18,532 bases of DNA from JAICLL01 sp035252155 (GTDB taxonomy: Bacteria > Planctomycetota > Planctomycetia > Pirellulales > JAICIG01). The DNA is taken from contig DATFDL010000345.1 in the NCBI GenBank assembly GCA_035252155.1, forward strand, positions 1 through 18,532, given 5' to 3'. The position numbers and the translations under genes were made by a program. A model generated the notes under the pieces. That model worked only from the letters and a program-made list of their open reading frames with translations. It ran no database searches and was not told the origin of the DNA. Numbering within the stretch: position 1 is the stretch's first letter; each line of letters starts with the position of its first letter. Positions 13,701 to 18,532 of this stretch are shown here, one piece after another.

Positions 13701-14528
13701 CTCGGCCTGCTGGCCGCCTGGGGGCGATTTCCGCTGGTCATCGCCGAGGCCCTCGCCCGGCAAGGCTATCAGACGTATTGCTTGGGCTTGAAAGGCCACG
13801 CCGATCCCGCCCTGGCCGATCATTGTGCTGATTTCGAGTGGCTCGGGCTGGGCAAGGTAGGACAAGCCTGCCGCTACTTCCGCCGCCACGGGGTGCATCA
13901 CGCCATGGTGGCGGGAAAAGTTCACAAACACATTCTGTTTCAGCCCGGCGTGTGCTACAAACACCTGCCCGACTGGCGGACGATTCGCGCTTTTTACAAG
14001 CACTTTCTGCTGAATCGCCGCGACCGCCGCGACGACACGCTGATGACCGCCTTGCTCGGCGAGTTCGACCGCGACGGAATCACGTTTGCCCCACCCACCG
14101 ATTTCGCACCGGAGTTGCTTGTGAACGAGGGACAATTGACGCGCCGCGGCCCGTCGGAGGCGCAACGCCTCGATATCGAATTCGGCTGGCAACTGGCCAA
14201 GGAGCTGGGCCGGCTCGACGTTGGACAGAGCGTGGCGATCAAGGGCCGCACCGCCCTGGCCGTCGAAGCGGTCGAAGGCACCGATCAGTGCATTCGCCGC
14301 GCCGGCGAGCTGTGCAAGCAAGGCGGCTTCACCATCGTCAAAGTGAGCAAGCCGCAGCAAGACATGCGGTTCGACGTGCCGACCATCGGCATCGGCACGT
14401 TGCGCACTATGCTCGAGGCCGGCGCCGGCTGCCTGGCCATCGAGGCCGGCAAGACGATCATTGTCGATCAGCCCGACGTGATCCGCTTTGCCGACGAGCA
14501 CCGATTGGCTATCGTGGCGCTTCCGTAG
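13692..14528 (+). CDS. lpxI: UDP-2,3-diacylglucosamine pyrophosphatase (LpxI)
   Basis: The chosen ATG at 13692 starts MQKLGLLAAWGRFPL, the usual N-terminus, and gives 278 residues, close to known LpxI length. Longer in-frame starts only add repeat-derived sequence. LpxI hydrolyses UDP-2,3-diacylglucosamine to lipid X and UMP, replacing LpxH in some bacteria. Sequence support: the GRFPL nucleotide-site loop, VAGKVHK, VEAVEGTDQCIRRAG and KVSKPQQDMRFDVPTIG, where the aspartate of RFD corresponds to the catalytic residue, and an end with GAGCLAIEAGKTIIVDQ. No Shine-Dalgarno is visible because the leader is an A/T-rich repeat; initiation may be leaderless-like or coupled to lpxD. It works in the same pathway as lpxD. 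Confidence 0.94.
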   Translation: MQKLGLLAAWGRFPLVIAEALARQGYQTYCLGLKGHADPALADHCADFEWLGLGKVGQACRYFRRHGVHHAMVAGKVHKHILFQPGVCYKHLPDWRTIRAFYKHFLLNRRDRRDDTLMTALLGEFDRDGITFAPPTDFAPELLVNEGQLTRRGPSEAQRLDIEFGWQLAKELGRLDVGQSVAIKGRTALAVEAVEGTDQCIRRAGELCKQGGFTIVKVSKPQQDMRFDVPTIGIGTLRTMLEAGAGCLAIEAGKTIIVDQPDVIRFADEHRLAIVALP

Positions 14529-14563
14529 ACACTGATCGGCATCAATCCGGCGCGCGACAGTGG

Positions 14564-14699
14564 TTCGCCGCGGCGGACGCCGTGCGGAGCAGCTCCAAAA
14601 GAATCGGACCGCAGGGCGATACACACGGCGTCCGTCGCAGCGTTCACGCTCTAGGGTATCGCGATGTCCAAACGCGCTGCGGCGGATGCCGTGGCACCC
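14564..14699. repeat. Nested inverted repeat element, copy C (left outer arm missing)
   Basis: It contains the inner pair 14564-14586 (GCCGCGGCGGACGCCGTGCGG) and 14623-14642 (ACACGGCGTCCGTCGCAGCG), and the right outer arm 14674-14699 ending CGGATGCCGTGGCACCC. The left outer arm seen in copies A and B is not recognisable. The same module order as in A shows that these are one dispersed family. Confidence 0.75.
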
Positions 14700-14825
14700 T
14701 GGCATCGATCGTTTTTTTGGCATATCTGGAATGGTGTGTACCCTCGCCTAAGACGCTCATATCTTAGTGGGTGCCGCCGTTGGATTTTTTGAGGCATGGT
14801 CCGGGCAAATCAATTGTTGCCGGAA

Positions 14826-14861
14826 TAAAACGCCCCGACGGGAACTTGGCCCGCCGGGGCG
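14826..14861 (-). terminator. Intrinsic terminator for the 62-residue minus-strand gene
   Basis: Read on the minus strand, CGCCCCGGCGGG (14861-14850) pairs with CCCGTCGGGGCG (14842-14831) over 12 bases with one G-T pair, around a 7-base loop, and is directly followed by TTTTATT. It starts 6 bases after the stop codon at 14868. It is the only classical Rho-independent terminator I found in the window. Confidence 0.85.
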
Positions 14862-14867
14862 CGGCGG

Positions 14868-15056
14868 TCATTGACCCGCCCGGACTCGGGTATCCCTCGT
14901 TGGGTTGCTTCCCAGCAGAGCCCAACTCCGTTTCCCCGAGCGCAGCCAATATACCAGCACTGGCAAGCCCAGACCAAAGCCGCAGACAGCGAGATAGTGG
15001 TAGAAATAGGAGCGCAACCAGATCGGCGGAGTACCATGGAAGGTAGCATTCTTCAT
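14868..15056 (-). CDS. Small single-pass membrane protein (62 residues)
   Basis: From an ATG at 15056 this encodes MKNATFHGTPPIWLRSYFYH followed by a hydrophobic segment (AVCGFGLGLPVLVYWL, about residues 24-39) and a basic C-terminus ending RDTRVRAGQ. The main evidence that it is real is the strong intrinsic terminator just after its stop on the same strand. No clear Shine-Dalgarno was seen. The frame is open upstream to 15194, antisense to the HTTM gene, so a longer form starting inside that gene cannot be excluded. The family is not recognised. It is divergent from the HTTM gene with only 14 bases between start codons, so at least one promoter must lie inside the other gene. Confidence 0.55.
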   Translation of the reverse strand: MKNATFHGTPPIWLRSYFYHYLAVCGFGLGLPVLVYWLRSGKRSWALLGSNPTRDTRVRAGQ

Positions 15057-15070
15057 TGAGCTGCCCGGCG

Positions 15071-16630
15071 ATGCCTCAAAAATCCACCGGTGCCATGCCA
15101 ATAAGTGTTCGCCAAGCCTTCGCCATTGATCTACGTTCGCTGGCGGCGCTGCGCATCGCTTTGGGGCTGATCCTTTTGATCGACCTGGCGGCACGGGCCA
15201 CCAACCTCTCGGCCCACTACACCGACGCCGGCGTTTTTCCGCGTGCCGCGCGGATCGAGCTCGACGCCGCCGAAGCCGCCGCCGGCCGCGGCTACCATTG
15301 GTCGCTGCACATGCTCAGCGGCGACCGCTGGGCGCAAGCGGCGCTGTTCGCCGTGGCCGGCTGCTTCGCGCTGCTGCTCGTGATCGGCTATCGCACGCGG
15401 CTGTCGACCGTCGCCAGTTTTGTCCTGGCCGTAAGTCTGCAAAGTCGCAATCCGTTGGTCATCGATGCGGGCGACCTGATTCTCAAGTGCTTGTTGTTCT
15501 GGTCGATGTTTTTGCCGCTGGGCGCGCGGGCAAGCCTCGACCGGCTGCTCAGCAGCGATGAGCAGCCACGCGAAGCGATCCCGTCCATCGCTACTGCCGC
15601 CCTGTTGTTGCAGGTGTGCATGATCTATTGGTCGACGGCGGCCGAAAAGCACGACGCGATTTGGGCACGTGACTACACGGCGCTTTATTACATGTTTTCG
15701 ATCGATACGTTCGCCCGGCCGCTGGGACATTGGCTGCTGCGATTTCCCAGGCTGCTCACCGGTTTGACCGCCCTGGCGTACTGGACAGAGTGGCTGGGTC
15801 CGTTTTTGGCCCTGTCGCCGCTGGGCAAAGGCCGGCTGCGCGTCTGCGCCGTGCTGTTGTTTTGGGGGCTGCATTTCGGCACGGCCATCACCATGGAGCT
15901 TGGCTTGCTGCCCTGGATCGCCATGGCGGCCTGGCTGCCGTTCTTGCCCGGCGTCGTGTGGGAAAGGCTGGGCGCGATGGTGAGCCGACTGAGTGCCCGA
16001 TGCCGGCTAAACGCCGAGTCGCAACTGAGCGTTGCCAACTGCCTGCGGCGGTGGATAGGCCGCCCAGAAAAGCCTTACACCGCGCCCCGGCGATGGACAA
16101 GCTGGCTGGTGGGCTTGCTCTTGGCCTACACGGCGGTTTGGAACCTCAACCAGGTGACCGGTTTGCTGGACGCAAATTTCTCCGTGCCGCGTCAATGGAA
16201 AATCGCCGGCTGGGTCATTGGCATCGACCAGTCGTGGACGATGTTCGCGCCGTTCCCCATGACCACCGACGGCTGGTTTGTGATGAAAGGCGTGCTGGCC
16301 GACGGCACGACCGTTAATCTTTGGCGGCCGGGCGAGCCGCTGCCATGGCGCAAACCGCCGTCGCCCCGCGCCCTGGCCGCCGGCCGCCGCTGGGCCAAAT
16401 ACTTGCACAACCTGCTCACCGACGAAGGCGGCGTCTACGCCCAAGGACTGGCCGATTGGCTCCGTCGCCGCTGGGATCACGATTACGCCGGCGATTCTCC
16501 ACAGCAGCGCGTCCGCTCGGTGGAGTTGGTCTATCAGATCGAAGAGACGCTCGGCCCCGGCCGCAAGAGCAACCTGATCACGCCCTATATTCTGTGGCGC
16601 GGGGAATATGCTCCTGATGCGGGCCCGTAA
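15071..16630 (+). CDS. HTTM-domain integral membrane protein (vitamin K-dependent gamma-carboxylase-like)
   Basis: From the ATG at 15071 this gives 519 residues; TTG 15056 and ATG 15095 are also possible, and none has a good ribosome site. The sequence begins the HTTM domain almost at once: IDLRSLAALRIALGLILLIDLAAR is the first membrane helix, then YTDAGVFPR, a helix near LFAVAGCFALLLVIGYRTRL, and RNPLVIDAGDLILKCLLFWSMFLPLGA, the most typical stretch of the family. Further hydrophobic helices follow to about residue 290. The last third (TGLLDANFSVPRQWKIAG, then WTMFAPFPMTTDGWFVMKG) is the usual soluble tail of bacterial members. The HTTM domain is shared with vertebrate gamma-glutamyl carboxylase, but most bacterial members have unknown function, and carboxylase activity should not be assumed. 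Confidence 0.86.
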   Translation: MPQKSTGAMPISVRQAFAIDLRSLAALRIALGLILLIDLAARATNLSAHYTDAGVFPRAARIELDAAEAAAGRGYHWSLHMLSGDRWAQAALFAVAGCFALLLVIGYRTRLSTVASFVLAVSLQSRNPLVIDAGDLILKCLLFWSMFLPLGARASLDRLLSSDEQPREAIPSIATAALLLQVCMIYWSTAAEKHDAIWARDYTALYYMFSIDTFARPLGHWLLRFPRLLTGLTALAYWTEWLGPFLALSPLGKGRLRVCAVLLFWGLHFGTAITMELGLLPWIAMAAWLPFLPGVVWERLGAMVSRLSARCRLNAESQLSVANCLRRWIGRPEKPYTAPRRWTSWLVGLLLAYTAVWNLNQVTGLLDANFSVPRQWKIAGWVIGIDQSWTMFAPFPMTTDGWFVMKGVLADGTTVNLWRPGEPLPWRKPPSPRALAAGRRWAKYLHNLLTDEGGVYAQGLADWLRRRWDHDYAGDSPQQRVRSVELVYQIEETLGPGRKSNLITPYILWRGEYAPDAGP

Positions 16631-16667
16631 CGGTCGTTCACGATTCTGCATGCGAATATACCGGTGG

Positions 16668-16734
16668 CTGGGGCAGAGGCTGGCCGGACCATGCGTGCCT
16701 TGCCGATTCGCTCCGTCGGCCAGCGATGCCCCAG
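16668..16734. repeat. Long imperfect inverted repeat
   Basis: CTGGGGCA (16668-16675) pairs with TGCCCCAG (16727-16734), and after a small internal loop GCTGGCCG (16679-16686) pairs with CGGCCAGC (16717-16724). The loop is about 30 bases. It lies between the HTTM gene and the small membrane protein gene. It has no T-run, so it is not a typical intrinsic terminator; an RNA structure or a degenerate repeat is possible. Confidence 0.5.
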
Positions 16735-16777
16735 TGCAGGTTGACCGTGCCGGCTTGTCGCGAGCACAATAAATGCG

Positions 16778-17269
16778 ATGTCCGCGTCGACCGATTCTTC
16801 CCAGTCACACGCCGCCGAACCGGGCAAACAACAATTTAGCCTGCGATTTGTCTTCGCCGTCGTTACGACCGCTTCGCTGGCGCTGGGGATGCTGCGCTGG
16901 TTCGGACCGCCCGATGCCGGGGATGCGCTCTGGGTTTTAATAGAAGCACTCATGGTGGTTGTGCAAACCGCGGCTGTTGCGACGATCGTTCAACAAAGCA
17001 AGGCCGCAAGGGCGGCCGTCATGACGGGCGGCGTTACAGGCGCCGGTCTCGCCTTTCTCGCGTTCGGCGGACCCGCGCCATCCGTGCGGTTGATATTCTG
17101 GGTCGCATTCGGGGCGACGCTGGGCGCATGGTACTTTGGAGGGTTCATTGCGGCCCTTGATGATCGCACCCGTTTCTTGAGATATGCGTTGTTGCTCGCG
17201 TGCACCTGGACCCTGCTGCTCATTGCCACCGCGCTTTTCGCCTTTTATAAATACACCCCGATTGATTAG
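16778..17269 (+). CDS. Small multi-pass membrane protein of unknown function
   Basis: This encodes 163 residues from an ATG at 16778; no clear ribosome site precedes it. After a polar N-terminus comes FSLRFVFAVVTTASLALGMLR, a basic-hydrophobic start seen in many planctomycete small membrane proteins (from memory, often written RFSLR-L/T). Four or five hydrophobic helices follow (about 25-40, 51-70, 79-97, 104-126, 135-156), with short loops and a polar C-terminus (YKYTPID). No catalytic motif was recognised. It stands alone, 147 bases after the HTTM gene on the same strand. Confidence 0.75.
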   Translation: MSASTDSSQSHAAEPGKQQFSLRFVFAVVTTASLALGMLRWFGPPDAGDALWVLIEALMVVVQTAAVATIVQQSKAARAAVMTGGVTGAGLAFLAFGGPAPSVRLIFWVAFGATLGAWYFGGFIAALDDRTRFLRYALLLACTWTLLLIATALFAFYKYTPID

Positions 17270-17346
17270 CACTCGACAGTCGCCAAGCGCCTCCGCTATT
17301 AGTAACTCAGTCTCCCCTGTGAACGAACCCTGCGAAAAGAGGCCCA

Positions 17347-18453
17347 ATGCACGAACTGGATATCAACGTCGAATGTTGCCGCCGGCGTCAACAGCGGCTG
17401 CTCGGCGAAATGCGGCGGCTCAAGCTCGATGCGGTCATTGTGCAGAAGACTGAGCACGTGCAGTGGCTCGCCGGGCCGCGCTTCGCCTGGCTGGTCGAGG
17501 CGGCCGCGCTGCTCACCGCCGAAGGCCGTTGCACCCTCTTCGCCCCGGAGGCCGTCGAACTGGCGGCGGCCGACGACGTAGTTGCTTATGCAGCCCGGCG
17601 GATGGGCACCCTGCGCAACGATCAGCGGCAGGCTTGCTCCGAGGCCGTCGCACAGCATTTCGCCGGCAAATCGCGGCCCAAGCGGCTGGGCGTCGAATTC
17701 TCCTGCTTTGCACCCTACTTGGTAAACGCCATCGACGCGGAATTGTTGACGGACATCGAACCTGAGCTTTATCGGCTGCGGCGGCGCAAGGAGCCCGATG
17801 AGCTGGCCCGCCTGAAAAAAGCAATCGCCGGCACGCGCGTGATGTACCAGCGGGCCAGAGAGATGATCGAGCCGGGCGTCAACGAGCTCGATGTCTTCGA
17901 TGAACTCCAAGCGGCTGCCGTGCGTGAATTCGGCGAGATGCTCACCGGCACCGGCAACGATTACGCCTGCGGCGAACGCGGCGGCCCACCTCGTAATCGG
18001 CAGGCGAAGGCCGGCGAGCTTTACATTCTCGATCTGGGGCCGGCCTTTCGTGGTTATTTTGCCGACAACTGCCGGGCCTTCTCGGTCGATCGCCGGCCGA
18101 CCGACGCGCAACTGGCGGCTTGGGAGCAGCTCGCCGCGATTTTTCCCTTGGTCGAGCAGACCGTCAAACCCGGCCTGAGCTGCCGGCAGTTCTTTCAGAC
18201 GGTCAAGCAGCGGCTCGATGCGTTCATGCCGGGCGGCTTCGACCATCACTTGGGGCATGGCATCGGGCTCTTTCCACACGAGGCGCCGCACCTGAATCCC
18301 GAGTGGGACGACACCTTTGAAGTGGGCGACGTGTTTACCGTCGAGCCGGGGCTTTATTCGCCGCAATTGCGGGCCGGCATTCGCCTAGAGAACGATTATC
18401 TGGTCACGCCCGACGGGGTCGAGTCTCTCAGCGATTTTCCGTTGCAACTGTAG
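17347..18453 (+). CDS. M24 family metallopeptidase (Xaa-Pro aminopeptidase-like)
   Basis: This encodes 368 residues from an ATG at 17347 with AAGAGG a few bases upstream. The N-terminal third is the creatinase-like domain (LKLDAVIVQKTEHVQWLAG). The pita-bread catalytic domain follows from about 150 (LRRRKEPDELARLKKA). The five metal ligands are all present: D229 (ILDLGP), D240 (FADNCR), H304 (LGHGIGL), E333 (TVEPGLY) and E348 (RLENDYLV). A dinuclear-metal peptidase removing an N-terminal residue next to proline in the cytoplasm is the likely role; prolidase (dipeptidase) activity is the alternative. There is no signal peptide. The TAG stop codon is formed by the first three bases of a dispersed repeat (18451-18482). 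Confidence 0.95.
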   Translation: MHELDINVECCRRRQQRLLGEMRRLKLDAVIVQKTEHVQWLAGPRFAWLVEAAALLTAEGRCTLFAPEAVELAAADDVVAYAARRMGTLRNDQRQACSEAVAQHFAGKSRPKRLGVEFSCFAPYLVNAIDAELLTDIEPELYRLRRRKEPDELARLKKAIAGTRVMYQRAREMIEPGVNELDVFDELQAAAVREFGEMLTGTGNDYACGERGGPPRNRQAKAGELYILDLGPAFRGYFADNCRAFSVDRRPTDAQLAAWEQLAAIFPLVEQTVKPGLSCRQFFQTVKQRLDAFMPGGFDHHLGHGIGLFPHEAPHLNPEWDDTFEVGDVFTVEPGLYSPQLRAGIRLENDYLVTPDGVESLSDFPLQL

Positions 18454-18482
18454 GGTGGGACGAGTGAAACGAGTCCCACCAT
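18451..18482. repeat. TAGGGTGGGACGAGTGAAAC-type repeat overlapping a stop codon
   Basis: These 32 bases are the exact reverse complement of most of 10153-10185. The element contains the short inverted pair GGTGGGAC and GTCCCACC (with CGAGTGAAACGA between). It begins with the TAG that terminates the M24 peptidase. The remaining bases to the window end show nothing recognisable. Confidence 0.85.
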
Positions 18483-18532
18483 TTGGCTGTGTACCCCTGC
18501 CGCGCCGCGCTGCCTTCGACGCATTGCGCGCC

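Larger units (their letters stand above)
14529..14867. other. Gene-free stretch after lpxI
   Basis: About 340 bases hold a third, incomplete copy of the nested inverted repeat (14564-14699) and, near the end, an intrinsic terminator for the minus-strand small gene (14826-14861). 14700-14825 shows no coding signal or structure I can name. Confidence 0.65.

Noticed and set aside
13659..14723. 354-residue frame opposite lpxI
   Set aside because: Shadow of lpxI that also runs through the repeat element; no recognisable domain.
14764..14949. 61-residue minus-strand frame
   Set aside because: It runs through the intrinsic terminator and overlaps the better supported 62-residue gene in another frame.
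16585..16953. 122-residue minus-strand frame across the gap at 16631-16777
   Set aside because: No motif, no ribosome site, and it overlaps two plus-strand genes at both ends.
17299..18366. 355-residue frame opposite the M24 peptidase
   Set aside because: Shadow; the plus strand has all five metal ligands.

Overview
This 18.5 kb, GC-rich window looks like bacterial chromosome, most likely from a planctomycete of the Pirellulales type. That assignment is an inference. It rests on the gene style (HEAT and leucine-rich-repeat proteins, a VWA protein with a single membrane anchor, an HTTM protein, a small membrane protein with an N-terminal FSLR-type motif), on lipid A genes (lpxD, lpxI), on loosely packed genes on both strands, and on many families of short interspersed repeats. 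No rRNA, tRNA, transposase or CRISPR array was seen.

Layout. Positions 1-2959 (minus) hold two tandem paralogues: a complete HEAT+LRR membrane-anchored protein (953-2959) and, downstream, a near-copy that runs off the left edge (1-895). Positions 3304-5268 (minus) encode a membrane-anchored VWA protein with a proline-rich tail. Divergent from it, 5362-6735 encodes a DEAD-box RNA helicase. A 350-bp repeat-filled gap leads to a GT-B-like glycosyltransferase (7087-8697), which carries a short palindromic repeat inside its own reading frame. Next come two small overlapping genes (8834-9160, 9132-9416): a short DUF3990-like protein and an unknown 94-residue partner, arranged like a toxin-antitoxin pair. 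On the minus strand follow a secreted peroxiredoxin (9518-10048) and a type-2 glycerate kinase (10218-11561). A small HEAT lipoprotein (11752-12303, minus) is divergent from lpxD (12509-13564), which is followed by lpxI (13692-14528). After another repeat-rich gap come a 62-residue small protein with its own intrinsic terminator (14868-15056, minus), an HTTM-domain membrane protein (15071-16630), a small multi-pass membrane protein (16778-17269) and an M24 metallopeptidase (17347-18453).

The most notable item is the peroxiredoxin. Its reading frame is broken only once, by a TGA exactly where the family has its peroxidatic cysteine. A hairpin fitting the bacterial SECIS pattern (GG at the start of the apical loop, 21 nt after the TGA) lies just downstream. 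I read it as a selenocysteine-containing peroxiredoxin; an ordinary annotation would show it as two broken ORFs or a pseudogene.

Functional links. lpxD and lpxI act in the same pathway (outer-membrane lipid A), and the glycosyltransferase could contribute to surface glycans. The remaining genes look like independent units rather than one operon. At least three dispersed repeat families fill the spaces: a nested inverted repeat around GGATGCCGTGGCACCC, a TTTCGCGGAGCGAAAGGCGAC palindrome, and a TAGGGTGGGACGAG-type repeat. Two of them touch genes, one inside a coding sequence and one supplying a stop codon.
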